Origin: Magnetococcales bacterium
Lineage (GTDB): Bacteria > Pseudomonadota > Magnetococcia > Magnetococcales > UBA8363
Direction of reading: 5' to 3'
Assembly: GCA_015232865.1 (NCBI GenBank)
Contig: JADFYU010000021.1
Coordinates: 1-48,333, forward strand
Length of the DNA: 48,333 nt
Of this stretch, positions 8,766 through 16,868 are shown piece by piece (position 1 is the stretch's first letter; the number at the start of each line of letters is the position of its first letter). Under the pieces are notes generated by a model. That model ran no database searches. It worked only from the letters and a program-made list of their open reading frames with translations, and was not told the DNA's origin. The position numbers were made by a program, and so were the translations under genes.

Positions 8766-9407
8766 ATGAATATTTTAGATGAGTTTGGATTCTTTCTTCA
8801 TGCGAGCCGTCAGGTAATCAAAAAGGTTACCCTCTCTTCCATCAATGGCTTTAATTCTCTTTTCAGCCTGGATGCGGGTGTGCGCAGCCATTTTTATTTG
8901 GACAAGGGGATTCAATATACCAAGCGTGGGCGATATCATCAGGCGGCCCCTATGTTGGAGGAGGTTGTAGCCGACAATCCCCAAGAAAAGGATGCTTTGT
9001 TTCACCTCGGATTTTGTTATCTCAAACTGGATGAGACTGAAAAGGGAATTGAACTTCTGGAACGGGCGGAAACCCTGGGAACGATGAGTTCACAACTCTA
9101 TTCCATTCTGGGTATGGCCTATTTGCAAACCAAGGAGTATGCCAAGGCGGTGGCGATTCTGGAAAAAGCGTTGCAGACTGACGCAGATAACTACAATTTG
9201 AACTATCGTTTGGGTGTCGCCCTGGATAATCTCAAGGAGTACGATCGGGCCATCAAGGTATTTACCCAGGCCATAGCGCTTCGTCCCGAGGAAGCCAAGG
9301 CGTATCAGGCTGTCGGTTTTGTCTATGAGCAGTTGGGTGACCATGAATCGGCCATTCTACATTTTAAGAAAGCCGCTCAACTGGAAGATCGCAAAGGGGA
9401 GTTGTAG
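8766..9407 (+). CDS. mamA: MamA, TPR scaffold of the magnetosome surface
   Basis: The 213-residue soluble protein is built from about five tetratricopeptide repeats, for example GRYHQAAPMLEEVVADNPQ and EYAKAVAILEKALQTDADN. MamA coats the cytoplasmic side of magnetosomes and self-assembles into a scaffold. The N-terminal 40 residues are not TPR-like, as in other MamA proteins. It starts 55 bases after mamP, with mamQ 115 bases downstream. It is plus-strand, cytoplasmic and without a signal peptide. Confidence 0.92.
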   Translation: MNILDEFGFFLHASRQVIKKVTLSSINGFNSLFSLDAGVRSHFYLDKGIQYTKRGRYHQAAPMLEEVVADNPQEKDALFHLGFCYLKLDETEKGIELLERAETLGTMSSQLYSILGMAYLQTKEYAKAVAILEKALQTDADNYNLNYRLGVALDNLKEYDRAIKVFTQAIALRPEEAKAYQAVGFVYEQLGDHESAILHFKKAAQLEDRKGEL

Positions 9408-9522
9408 CGTTTTAGACCTGGAATGGATAGCTGATGCGTCACGGTCTGATTCAGGTCGAACAAAAAAGACCAACTGTTTTTTCCAGGATGATGGATTGTT
9501 CGAGTCGTTGGTTTGAGGATGG

Positions 9523-10413
9523 GTGAACGTGGCATCTAAAGAGACATTTCGGTTGGATGAGTTGGGGCCTGATCCTGAAAACAGCGAGCGAATGCGCCGT
9601 ATGAAGCGGCTGATGCGCGAACTCTATAAGGATGAGTTTGAGAGTCAACGGTTTCGATTGCCACCCATCAAGGGGAAATCCCTGATCGTCATGCTTTCGT
9701 TTGTTTCAATCATTATTTTTGGCGTGACAACCCTATACAACTTCAACCGATTTGTTACCTTGGAGGAGCGGGTTCTTTCGGCCAACGGTCACATCGAAGA
9801 TGTTTTGCAGCGGCGGGTCAATCTGTTTAACAACCTGATCAATCTGACCCTCAACCAGTCGGCTCTGGAGCAAGAGGTTTTTCGCCATGTTGCCGATGTT
9901 CGTTCATCAATTGGAGCGGGGTTGAATCAAAGGTCCGTTCATCAAGGTCAGACGATGGCACAGACCGGAACTTTCGGTGGAGCGGAGGCCGGTTTGCTCT
10001 CCGCAGCGGCGCAGCCGATTGCCCAATTGGCCGGGCTTCCATCCATGGCGCAGTTGTTGGCGGTGGTCGAACAGTACCCGGAGATTCGCTCTTCGGTTAC
10101 TTATCAGCAACTGATGGACAAGTTGGTTGAGGTTGAAAATCGGATTGCCAAACGTCGGGATGAATTTAATGAAGAGGTGCGGGTTTACAACACCCTGATC
10201 TCCTCTTTTCCCTGGTATGTGTTGGCCAATGTGACCGGATTTGAACGGTATAAATATTTTTCGCTGGGGGGTGGGATGAATACCGAAAAATATGCCATGC
10301 CGGAGGTTTCAACCCTCAGCTTCAAGCGGCTTTTACCGATTGGGTCCGGGGCTGTCAGAGAGGAAAAAACTGGATCATCAACCCAGAATCAGATTGGATC
10401 GGTTGAAAAATAA
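9523..10413 (+). CDS. mamQ: MamQ, LemA-like magnetosome membrane protein
   Basis: The 296-residue protein has one membrane segment (about 51-70) and a LemA-type helical domain, recognisable from RRVNLFNNLINLTLNQ, EVENRIAKRRDEFNEEVRVYN and the following FPWYVLANVTGFERYKYF. MamQ is essential for magnetosome membrane formation. Translation starts at GTG 9523 with GAGG at 9515-9518; a second in-frame GTG at 9529 is possible. The stop overlaps the mamB start by one base (TAATG), indicating coupled translation. Confidence 0.93.
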   Translation: MNVASKETFRLDELGPDPENSERMRRMKRLMRELYKDEFESQRFRLPPIKGKSLIVMLSFVSIIIFGVTTLYNFNRFVTLEERVLSANGHIEDVLQRRVNLFNNLINLTLNQSALEQEVFRHVADVRSSIGAGLNQRSVHQGQTMAQTGTFGGAEAGLLSAAAQPIAQLAGLPSMAQLLAVVEQYPEIRSSVTYQQLMDKLVEVENRIAKRRDEFNEEVRVYNTLISSFPWYVLANVTGFERYKYFSLGGGMNTEKYAMPEVSTLSFKRLLPIGSGAVREEKTGSSTQNQIGSVEK

Positions 10414-11291
10414 TGAAATTTGACCATTGCAGAGCCTGTAAGACGGAGGTGACCTGGTACTCCATCTTTGTTAATGTTTTTCTGGTTATATTCAAAGGCC
10501 TCTTGGGTGCTTTGAGTGGCAGTGCCGCTTTGGTGGCGGACTCTTTCCACTCGTCGGCCGACGTGATTGCCAGTTCGGTAACCATGATCAGCCTGAAAAT
10601 ATCCAGCAAACCCGCTGACGAGAATCACTCCTACGGTCATGGAAAAATTCAATTCATCTCCTCGGCCATCGTCGGCTTGATACTTCTGACCGGTTCGATT
10701 TTCATCATGATCGGAGCCATCAAAAACATCGTTGCCGGTCACTACGAGGCCCCGGATAAAATTGCCCTGTTGGGGGCGGCGGTCTCCATTTTATGCAATG
10801 AGTTCATGTTTCGCTATCAAAGCTGTGTCGGCAAGGAGAACAACAGTCCAGCCATTTTGGCCAATGCCTGGGATAACCGCTCGGACGCCTATTCGTCCAT
10901 GGCCGTGTTTGTCGGTATCGCCTTCGCCACTTTTGGTTTTCCCATAGCCGACGCTTTGGCTGCCCTGGGTGTGTCGCTCATGGTCATTCGCATCGGATTG
11001 GAGTTGATTAACGACTCCATTGATGGTTTGATGGATGCGTCCCCGGAGATGGAGGATCTGCAAGGGATCTATCGTGCTGCGCGTAAGGTGGCTGGTATCC
11101 TGGGAATCTCCTATATGCGTGCCCGAACCATCGGTGAGGAGTTGCATGTGGAGATTAATATCGAGGTGGATGAGACGTTGAAGGTTTATGAGGGTGATTT
11201 GATTGTCGAAGTCCTGACGCAAAAGATCTCTCAGGAGTTGGAGCATGTCGGAACGGTTCAGGTATTCCTGACGCCGTTGGTCATTCGGTAG
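10413..11291 (+). CDS. mamB: MamB, CDF transporter needed for magnetosome formation
   Basis: The 292-residue protein is a cation diffusion facilitator with about six membrane segments and a C-terminal cytoplasmic domain. It starts with CRAC and carries ADSFHSSADV in TM2 and AWDNRSDAYSS in TM5, the MamB-type variant of the CDF metal site. MamB is required for membrane invagination and acts with MamM in iron loading. The start overlaps the mamQ stop. It shares with MamM the N-terminal CxxC and the GHGKI motif after TM3. The end is followed by a weak inverted repeat and a dispersed repeat. Confidence 0.95.
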   Translation: MKFDHCRACKTEVTWYSIFVNVFLVIFKGLLGALSGSAALVADSFHSSADVIASSVTMISLKISSKPADENHSYGHGKIQFISSAIVGLILLTGSIFIMIGAIKNIVAGHYEAPDKIALLGAAVSILCNEFMFRYQSCVGKENNSPAILANAWDNRSDAYSSMAVFVGIAFATFGFPIADALAALGVSLMVIRIGLELINDSIDGLMDASPEMEDLQGIYRAARKVAGILGISYMRARTIGEELHVEINIEVDETLKVYEGDLIVEVLTQKISQELEHVGTVQVFLTPLVIR

Positions 11292-11340
11292 ATTTTCTTC
11301 AACAGGATTCGCATGATGGTGCAACATCCTGGTTTTAGCT

Positions 11341-11392
11341 GAATCAAAAAGATTGTGCCGAAGATGGTGCGAACAACGGCCGAATCCGGGTT
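11341..11392 (+). repeat. Dispersed CAACTGCC-type repeat, copy 3
   Basis: The sequence runs from GAATCAAAAAGATTGTGCCG through GGTGCGAACAACGG to CCGAATCCGGGTT. It is a single arm of the inverted element, between mamB and the Mms6-like gene. Confidence 0.7.
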
Positions 11393-11439
11393 TTAATGAT
11401 CAAGATATAAATTATTCAAAATATTTTAGGAGGTGAAAT

Positions 11440-11787
11440 ATGCCCGTAGGTAATATTCAAGTCGATCTGGTTGCTGGAGAGAGTATCAAAATTCTTGGTC
11501 CGGGAACCATGTATTTTCAAGCGCCGGGCGCAGCACAGGCCGCTGGAGGTATCGGTAAGGGTGCGACGACCACCACCGCTGTTGCCAATGGCACAAAACT
11601 GGCGACGGCAACATCGGCAGCCAAAAGCAGTGCGGTTGCTGGGGGCACCATTTGGACCGGAAAAGGTTTGAGCTTGGGGTTGGGGCTGGGCTTGGGTGCC
11701 TGGGGTCCGGTCTTGGTTGTCGCCGCCGCCGCCGGTGGATATGCCTATTATCGCCGCAGACAATCGGCAAAGTGGTGGCCATTCTAG
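11440..11787 (+). CDS. mms6: Mms6-like LG-repeat magnetosome protein
   Basis: The 115-residue protein contains GGTIWTGKGLSLGLGLGLG, then GAWGPVLVV and a membrane segment (about 82-103). This is the hallmark of Mms6, MamD and MamG, proteins bound tightly to the magnetite surface. The alternating Gly-Leu stretch is thought to self-assemble. Unlike classical Mms6, the C-terminus is basic and aromatic (YYRRRQSAKWWPF) and lacks the acidic iron-binding tail, which appears instead at the end of MamD at 13437. MamG is therefore an alternative name. The ATG follows GGAGG with ideal spacing. The N-terminal motif (ESIKILGPGTMYF) also occurs in the small gene at 15582. Confidence 0.75.
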   Translation: MPVGNIQVDLVAGESIKILGPGTMYFQAPGAAQAAGGIGKGATTTTAVANGTKLATATSAAKSSAVAGGTIWTGKGLSLGLGLGLGAWGPVLVVAAAAGGYAYYRRRQSAKWWPF

Positions 11788-11821
11788 GTTTTCCCAAGAC
11801 CTTTTGCCCGGTTACGGTGTT

Positions 11822-11924
11822 AAACCGAGATTCGGCAGTTGTTCTGGTGCAATTGGCACAACCGCTCGATTCACCTGTCAAGCGGTTGCACCGTTTACGC
11901 ACGACCAACTGCCGAACCTGGGTT
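11822..11924. repeat. Dispersed inverted repeat, complete two-armed copy 4
   Basis: The left arm reads AAACCGAGATTCGGCAGTTG. The right arm reads CCAACTGCCGAACCTGGGTT. The arms are inverted complements of each other with several mismatches. The middle has a smaller palindrome around GTGCAATTGGCAC and a GATTCACCTG word shared with other copies. This two-armed form resembles 26971-27064. Confidence 0.8.
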
Positions 11925-11954
11925 GAAAAGTTATGAAAGGGTTGTTATTGCTAT

Positions 11955-12009
11955 GGGTCCAGGGAGATAATCTCCCTGGTGGGGTCTGAGGCAAAGCCCC
12001 GAAAGAGGC
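11955..12009 (+). repeat. Double-hairpin element, copy A
   Basis: The first hairpin is CCAGGGAGATAATCTCCCTGG, followed by TGGGGTC and then a second GC-rich hairpin around GAGGCAAAGCCCC, ending GAAAGAGG. A near-identical copy is at 26096-26150. It resembles repetitive extragenic palindromes. Confidence 0.85.
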
Positions 12010-12096
12010 TTGAAGAAAACGACGCATTCCGAGATGAGCGTGGTTTACCAACTGAATTTGGGGTTTTATTGGCATGATGACGGTGGGAGATTTAGA

Positions 12097-12720
12097 ATGA
12101 AACTGGAGGAGGGGATTGGACTGATTGCGGTTATCTTTATCCTGAGTTTGGTGGTTGCGGCGGTAATGCCGGATGACCTCTGGGAGGGCGAGTCTCTGGA
12201 GTCCAAAATGCGTAGTACCCTTCACAGTGGGCCGGGCGTCACTCCCGCCAGCAACGCTTGGGCAGCCGGACCGTTGCAGGGGGTTGCCGTTGCGGCGGTT
12301 ACGCCGACTCAACAAATGACCGTGGCTCCCAACTCAAATTTCGTTACCGACCCGGCTTTGGATCGCACGACGGTTCCACAACCGGGATTGATTCCGTTTT
12401 CCCAGGCTCCCAGAGTGAATTTTTCCGGCACGATTCAGCAGATCACCGAGTTGCAAAAACAGGACGGTCAGATTCACATCTGGTTGACGGATAGCACCAC
12501 CGGTATTGATCAGAGAATCTCTGTGGCTCCCTCTTGGTTCCTGAAATATACCGGTTGTACGTTGCTACATGATATGGCGATTTCGGGCACCGGGTTTCAG
12601 TTTGACAAGACTCTAGGCAAAAACGCCCTGATCTATGCCAAAAAAATCGTTATCAACCGTCGCCCATGTCACCTTCGTAACGATGAGGGTTTTGCGCTCT
12701 GGTCCAACAAACTACGGTAG
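12097..12720 (+). CDS. mamS: MamS, magnetosome crystal maturation protein
   Basis: The 207-residue protein has one N-terminal membrane anchor (about 7-25) and a soluble domain with IQQITELQKQDGQIHIWLTD. The layout and its position between mamB and mamT fit MamS, which is needed for normal crystal growth in Magnetospirillum. The ATG at 12097 is preferred over upstream ATGs because GGGAGA lies at 12085-12090 and the anchor follows directly. The central region (about 40-95) is proline- and alanine-rich, as in MamE and MamP linkers. mamT starts 5 bases after the stop. Family identity is inferred mainly from context and layout. Confidence 0.75.
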   Translation: MKLEEGIGLIAVIFILSLVVAAVMPDDLWEGESLESKMRSTLHSGPGVTPASNAWAAGPLQGVAVAAVTPTQQMTVAPNSNFVTDPALDRTTVPQPGLIPFSQAPRVNFSGTIQQITELQKQDGQIHIWLTDSTTGIDQRISVAPSWFLKYTGCTLLHDMAISGTGFQFDKTLGKNALIYAKKIVINRRPCHLRNDEGFALWSNKLR

Positions 12721-12725
12721 GCGGA

Positions 12726-13241
12726 ATGAAGAGACCTCGGGGATTCAGAAGGAAAAAATTCAGTGTATTTGGTGGGGCTCTGGTCTTGCTGGTGGTATTG
12801 GTCGCCGGCTTGGTCGGAAAGGAGCGTTATGGCCACCTGTTGGATAAATGGGCTGATGCGGGTAAGGTTTCCAGGCAGGTCCAAGGGGAAATATTTGGCT
12901 CGATGCCGGCTCCAACCCAGCCGGCTCTGAACGAACCCATCGTTAAAATAGTCAAACCGGAACAGCTGACAAGGAAGATGGTTGTCAAGCGGATTCCCCG
13001 TCTGACTCCCGGCAAAAAAATGCCCCACCCCTACTGGGGACCGTGTACCAAATGCCATCTGATCAAAGGCGGCGCTCCAGCCGGTAGCCAGCCCATTACG
13101 CCGGTCGGAAAGGCCTGGGAGAAGGCCTCCGCCAACATCATGAAGGTTGGCCCACCGATCCTGCCCGACACCACCCGCAACCACCCCCCATGCGGGCGCT
13201 GTATCAAATGTCACGATATTGTTATTGAGGTGCCTATTTAG
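12726..13241 (+). CDS. mamT: MamT, double-magnetochrome cytochrome
   Basis: The 171-residue protein has an N-terminal anchor (about 13-32) and two CxxCH heme sites: Cys107 in PHPYWGPCTKCHLI and Cys159 in CGRCIKCHDI. MamT helps mature magnetite crystals, probably by electron transfer with MamE and MamP. The second unit has an extra cysteine (Cys156). The gene lies 5 bases after mamS and ends with a partial duplication of its 3' end. The terminator at 13386 lies between mamT and the convergent mamD. Confidence 0.9.
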   Translation: MKRPRGFRRKKFSVFGGALVLLVVLVAGLVGKERYGHLLDKWADAGKVSRQVQGEIFGSMPAPTQPALNEPIVKIVKPEQLTRKMVVKRIPRLTPGKKMPHPYWGPCTKCHLIKGGAPAGSQPITPVGKAWEKASANIMKVGPPILPDTTRNHPPCGRCIKCHDIVIEVPI

Positions 13242-13280
13242 AACGGAAGTATTGAGGAGGTGCCTGTTTAGAGCGGAAGT
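13224..13280 (+). repeat. Short tandem duplication over the mamT stop
   Basis: Two copies start at 13224 and 13251 (ATTGAGG, then TGCCT, then GCGGAAGT or ACGGAAGT). The second has an extra AGG. The first holds the mamT stop TAG; the second lies just beyond it and keeps a TAG in the matching place. Confidence 0.8.
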
Positions 13281-13385
13281 CCGGTACGGGAGGGAACCTG
13301 GTCATATTGGTCTGGCCCGCACCTGAACCAATGAGTAGCACAAATCTATCCACGGCCATCTATTGAATCTGGGATCATCCACCAG

Positions 13386-13428
13386 CCGTTGCAGCCTGTC
13401 CCGATTCGGGGCAGGCTGCAACGGTTTT
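13386..13428. terminator. Bidirectional terminator between mamT and mamD
   Basis: The stem CCGTTGCAGCCTG pairs with CAGGCTGCAACGG around a short CCGATTCGG centre, followed by TTTT on the plus strand. It lies between the convergent ends of mamT and mamD, so it probably terminates mamT and perhaps also mamD. Confidence 0.85.
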
Positions 13429-13436
13429 GGAAATGT

Positions 13437-14558
13437 CTAGGCGTTTAACGGAACCTCTTCCAGATCACTGTCGTCCATGCTTTTACTGGGGTTGTTTCTC
13501 ATATATCCGTAGACACCGACACCAAATGCAGCGGCACCGACCAGAAGGAGCGGACCCCAGGCGCCGAGTCCCAAGCCAAGTCCAAGACTCAAGCCTGTGC
13601 CTTTCCAGATGGTTCCACCCGCAACGGCTTTGGCGGTGGTGCCTGTGGAAGATGCGCTGCCAATGGCCTTGGCTGTGCTGGTTGCTGCCATGGATTTGCT
13701 GGCTGCACCGGTGGTTCCAACAGTCGCTGCTTTTCCGGCAGCGCTGATTTTTCCGGTGGTTCCAACTGTTGCTGCTTTTCCAGCGGTTCCGGCTTTCGCC
13801 ACGGTCAAACCAGTTTTGCTCTGGACTGCGGCCCCGGAGGCGATGGCCCCTTTGGTTGCCATGCTGCCGGTTATTGGTTTGAAGGCGAGCCATTGATGAC
13901 CGCCGTTCACGGCTCCAGTTGCAATCGGAGCCTTGGTGACGGTATAGCTTTTGCCAACCATGGAAGTGACGGAAGTTGTTCCGGTTCCCCCCTGAACATT
14001 GATGGCGAGAATTTTCTCACCGGCGGCTCCCATACCGGAGGTTGGTTTGAGGAAAACCCAGTTGGCCGGGTTGGTTCCAGCCATGGCCGGTGGTTTCATG
14101 ACGGTAAAAGATTTACCGGCAAGAGAGGCCGTATCAACCGCCATCCGACCACCTTCGGCTTTTACCAGGATCATTTTGGTAGCCGCTGTTGCGTTCCCTT
14201 TGGCGGCAACCGTGGTGGCAGCTGCACTGGTACCGGCTCCTGTAGCCACGGCCGCTCCTTTACCGGAGTTAAGCAACAGCCAGTGACCCGTTCCGCCCAA
14301 GGTGGAAGGGCTTTGACCGACAGTAACGGTTTTGCCAACCAGGCTAGAAAGTTGGGAGACCTGCCTGGTTCCTTCTATCTTGAGTGCAACCGATCCTTTG
14401 CCGGCGGTGGTCGGATTGAGAAACATCCAGTTGGATAATCCGCCATTTCCTGCACCAGCAACCTTACCGATCGTAAAGGTTTTTCCTTCCAAGCCAGCCA
14501 ACTGAGCAGTCTGGTTCATGCCATTGATTTTAAATAATGCGGTCTCAGGAACGGCCAT
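13437..14558 (-). CDS. mamD: MamD, repeat-containing magnetosome crystal-surface protein with Mms6-like tail
   Basis: The 373-residue protein has four copies of a roughly 65-residue unit with a LxGKxxTV...W(M/L/V)xL(N/K)P pattern (LEGKTFTIGKV, LVGKTVTVGQS, LAGKSFTVMKP and MVGKSYTVTKA). An alanine/threonine-rich linker follows. The C-terminus has GGTIWKGTGLSLGLGLGLG, a membrane segment and an acidic ending, DDSDLEEVPLNA. MamD (Mms7) is a magnetite-bound protein that regulates crystal size. The LG repeat with an acidic end is the form best known in Mms6, so this protein may combine both roles. A GGAGGGG site lies upstream of the ATG at 14558. The gene is convergent with mamT. Confidence 0.88.
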   Translation of the reverse strand: MAVPETALFKINGMNQTAQLAGLEGKTFTIGKVAGAGNGGLSNWMFLNPTTAGKGSVALKIEGTRQVSQLSSLVGKTVTVGQSPSTLGGTGHWLLLNSGKGAAVATGAGTSAAATTVAAKGNATAATKMILVKAEGGRMAVDTASLAGKSFTVMKPPAMAGTNPANWVFLKPTSGMGAAGEKILAINVQGGTGTTSVTSMVGKSYTVTKAPIATGAVNGGHQWLAFKPITGSMATKGAIASGAAVQSKTGLTVAKAGTAGKAATVGTTGKISAAGKAATVGTTGAASKSMAATSTAKAIGSASSTGTTAKAVAGGTIWKGTGLSLGLGLGLGAWGPLLLVGAAAFGVGVYGYMRNNPSKSMDDSDLEEVPLNA

Positions 14559-14824
14559 TGTATCGATTCCCCTCCAGTTAAAGTGGTTCTCTAGTGAAAC
14601 ATGCTAGGTAACGGATGTGGTTTTTATTGATGTTCATCTCTTCTCATACTAAAGAAAAGTGGCTCATATTGCAAAATAAAACCGGTTGGAGTACCCTATC
14701 CCGGAATTGGGGTGGTTGAATGGTATGAGGAGGTGTTCCGGGTCGATTTTTTTTATCTATAAAAATCCAATTGCCATAATCCAGATTTTCAGTTTCATAA
14801 CATCTTGTTAATAGGGACTTATTT
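14559..14824. other. Divergent promoter region between mamD and an unassigned gene
   Basis: No gene was seen. This AT-rich stretch separates divergent genes and must hold promoters for both, but no -35/-10 pair is clear enough to call. Confidence 0.4.
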
Positions 14825-15460
14825 ATGCTTCCGTTGCTGATTCCCATTACCCTTTCCGCCGCTTTAGGTGCATTCCTGGGAAATAAGGCGGCCAGGCAAT
14901 TGAGCAAGGCTGGGGATGGTCAATTTTTTTTGGCTGGTTTAGACACCCCACCCTCTTTTAAAATTGTTCGTGAAAGCCTCATCAAGGATGAGCCGTTGGT
15001 CTTGGCCGAGGAAGAGATTCCCCTGGACAATCTTCACGGAAGCAGCGTGCTTAATAGCGAGCATGAGTTTATACGTACGGCCACCATCTCCATGGAGGTT
15101 GATCGGGGCCGAGAGGTCGGTACCGCATTGAATGCCAGTTTTTGGAAAGCGTTTCAGGCCAGAGCTTCCGGAGAGTTGTCCAACAGTTTGGGGTTGAAAA
15201 TTGGTAGCCAGTTGACCCGGCGGGTTCGTCTGCGCTTTTCCGTCTCTCCACAGAAAATGGTCCGATATCGCATCCTCTGGAAGCAGACTTCCCGACGCGG
15301 TGAGTTTGAGGTGGTGATGGGAGGAAAGCGACGCTACACCATACCCTATATGGTGACCTACGGTTTGAGCCATTCCGTAGTCAGTCTTTCCGGTCAGGAG
15401 AGTCCGGCCCCGGAGGTTTTGGTCAGTGGTGAGTCGATCACCGATGAGAATAGCGAATAA
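14825..15460 (+). CDS. Unassigned membrane-anchored protein in the magnetosome island
   Basis: I do not recognise this 211-residue protein. It starts with a hydrophobic segment (1-20, LLIPITLSAALGAFLG) with glycines and alanines like those of magnetosome membrane proteins. A soluble, beta-rich domain follows: AEEEIPLDN, ISMEVDRGREVG and a basic patch TRRVRLRFSV near residue 137. No enzyme motif is visible. It is divergent from mamD and convergent with the small gene at 15582, so it lies among crystal-surface genes. A GGGA ribosome site precedes the ATG. A magnetosome role is plausible only from context. Confidence 0.7.
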   Translation: MLPLLIPITLSAALGAFLGNKAARQLSKAGDGQFFLAGLDTPPSFKIVRESLIKDEPLVLAEEEIPLDNLHGSSVLNSEHEFIRTATISMEVDRGREVGTALNASFWKAFQARASGELSNSLGLKIGSQLTRRVRLRFSVSPQKMVRYRILWKQTSRRGEFEVVMGGKRRYTIPYMVTYGLSHSVVSLSGQESPAPEVLVSGESITDENSE

Positions 15461-15581
15461 ACCGGACGGTTTGTCAAACAGGATTGTTTTGTTGGACAGT
15501 GAGCGGAAAACGGTTTGAATCTTGGCTGGTTGTCTGTAGATAAAACGGCGTGGGGCAGAAGGGTGTCTGGGTTGCGGGATC

Positions 15582-15863
15582 TTATTGACACTCGCCCCGG
15601 TCTACTTTTCCCATCCATTGTTTGACAAGAAGCAGGGCACCAACAGAAAGCAGGGCAAAACCAATAACCGGTCCGGTTGCACTCATGGCCGATCCCAGCT
15701 TTAGAGCGCCAATGGAGCCGGCATGACTGCTGCCGAACTGGACGCTGGCCATTTTTGAAACCGTCACGGTTTTAGCGGCGGATATCTTGACCAGACCGGG
15801 TCCGTTCAGAACAATAGACTGATCAACGGCCAAATCGGTCACAATTTTACTTGGCACAGGCAT
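15582..15863 (-). CDS. Small membrane protein sharing its N-terminus with the Mms6-like protein
   Basis: The 93-residue protein has an N-terminal motif (DLAVDQSIVLNGPGLVKI) that matches the Mms6-like protein at 11440 (DLVAGESIKILGPGTMYF). It also has a C-terminal membrane segment (about 60-82). It lacks the LG repeat. It may be a surface protein of magnetosomes; I know of no named family. The start is uncertain: GAGGAG touches the ATG at 15863, so a GTG at 15857 is better spaced, but MPV at the start matches the paralogue. It is convergent with the previous gene. Confidence 0.7.
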   Translation of the reverse strand: MPVPSKIVTDLAVDQSIVLNGPGLVKISAAKTVTVSKMASVQFGSSHAGSIGALKLGSAMSATGPVIGFALLSVGALLLVKQWMGKVDRGECQ

Positions 15864-16106
15864 CTCCTCTGCTGATTTTGATGAAACGTTTGGATTTTAT
15901 TCGTGTCGAAAGCCACATTCCATCCACACTGTCATTTTAACACGGTTTCTTCATTTTACAAATTATATGTCTTGAACAGTCCATTTATTGCCAGATAAGG
16001 CGCGGCAAAGTGGTTTGTGCCAAGAGTCTGGGTTGGTTGTGGGGGGTGGCCCCCTGGTCAATTGAAGGTGTTTGCCAAGGGGGGCGGAAAAACGGCCAAA
16101 TGTTGA
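15864..16106. other. Gap between the small membrane-protein gene and the Sel1 gene
   Basis: No gene was seen. It is an AT-rich promoter-like stretch (15880-15970) followed by a GC-rich part with GGGGGGTGGCCCCC at 16040-16053, a small palindromic word. No strong terminator was identified. Confidence 0.35.
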
Positions 16107-16868
16107 TCAGATAGTCTTGTTGGTGGTGGACGGTTGGTGTTCCGCTTGCAGGATGTCGGGCCGGTTGGTCAGTTGAACCAGTTCCTCCTGCGCCAATTGC
16201 AATCCTTGAGCGGCGGCGGCACTGAACCAATGAAAGGCTTTCTGTAGATCTTTATCTACGCCTCGACCCTGGGCATGCATGAGGCCAACCATATATTGGG
16301 CATAGGCATGGTTGTCCGGTGTGATTTTTTTGAACCAATCCAGAGCTTTCCGATCATCGACCGGAGCACCTTTCCCATGATAGTAGATCAGTCCCAATTT
16401 CAACTGACACCAGGCGAGCATTTCGGAAGATAGGCCGCTTTGTCCTTTTTCTTCCGGTTCAACCGCCTCCAGGAACCAGTGCAGGGCCTCTTGGTCGTTT
16501 TGTTGAACACCAATCCCTTTTTGATAGAGGTCGCCAAGATTGAATTGAGCCAATTTGTTTCCACCTCGGGCCGCCTTATTGAACCAATTAAAAGCAGATT
16601 TCGGACTGTAATATTCCATGTCCCGGCGAAGATGCAGGGTGCCGAGAGCGGCTTGGGCACGCAAGTCTCCAGATTCGGCCAGCTTTAGATAGGCGGAAAA
16701 GAAGGGGTCGTTGGCTGCTGATTGTTGTTTGGCCTGCTCTCCCGACGGCTGGGTTTTGGCTTCACTTTTGTTCCGGTTGGCCGGATCATTCTGGGCCTGG
16801 ACCGGTCCGCTCAGAATCAGGCTGAGAGCCGTTAGGAGTAACAAGGGGGAAAACCGCATTTTAACCAT
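16107..16868 (-). CDS. Periplasmic Sel1-repeat (TPR-like) protein
   Basis: The 253-residue protein has a signal peptide (FSPLLLLTALSLILSGPVQAQN) and about five Sel1-like repeats (for example AQAALGTLHLRRDMEYYSPKS, AQFNLGDLYQKGIGVQQNDQ and AQYMVGLMHAQGRGVDKDLQ). Such proteins act as protein-interaction scaffolds in the periplasm, with roles that vary widely. The ATG at 16868 was chosen for the signal peptide directly after it and a GGGA site upstream. It is on the same strand as zapA and 228 bases downstream. The function in this organism is unknown; a link to magnetosomes is not shown. Confidence 0.85.
   Translation of the reverse strand: MVKMRFSPLLLLTALSLILSGPVQAQNDPANRNKSEAKTQPSGEQAKQQSAANDPFFSAYLKLAESGDLRAQAALGTLHLRRDMEYYSPKSAFNWFNKAARGGNKLAQFNLGDLYQKGIGVQQNDQEALHWFLEAVEPEEKGQSGLSSEMLAWCQLKLGLIYYHGKGAPVDDRKALDWFKKITPDNHAYAQYMVGLMHAQGRGVDKDLQKAFHWFSAAAAQGLQLAQEELVQLTNRPDILQAEHQPSTTNKTI

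Larger units (their letters stand above)
11788..12096. other. Repeat-rich gap between the Mms6-like gene and mamS
   Basis: The gap contains a full two-armed dispersed element (11822-11924) followed by the double-hairpin element (11955-12009), with no gene. The mamS frame is open back to 12010, but the membrane anchor and ribosome site favour 12097. Confidence 0.6.

Noticed and set aside
11303..11331. Inverted repeat after mamB as a terminator
   Set aside because: The stem is only six bases with a long loop and a weak T-run.
13597..14438. Alanine- and valine-rich plus-strand frames opposite mamD
   Set aside because: They are the complement of the mamD repeats; the composition follows from GC-rich antisense codons.
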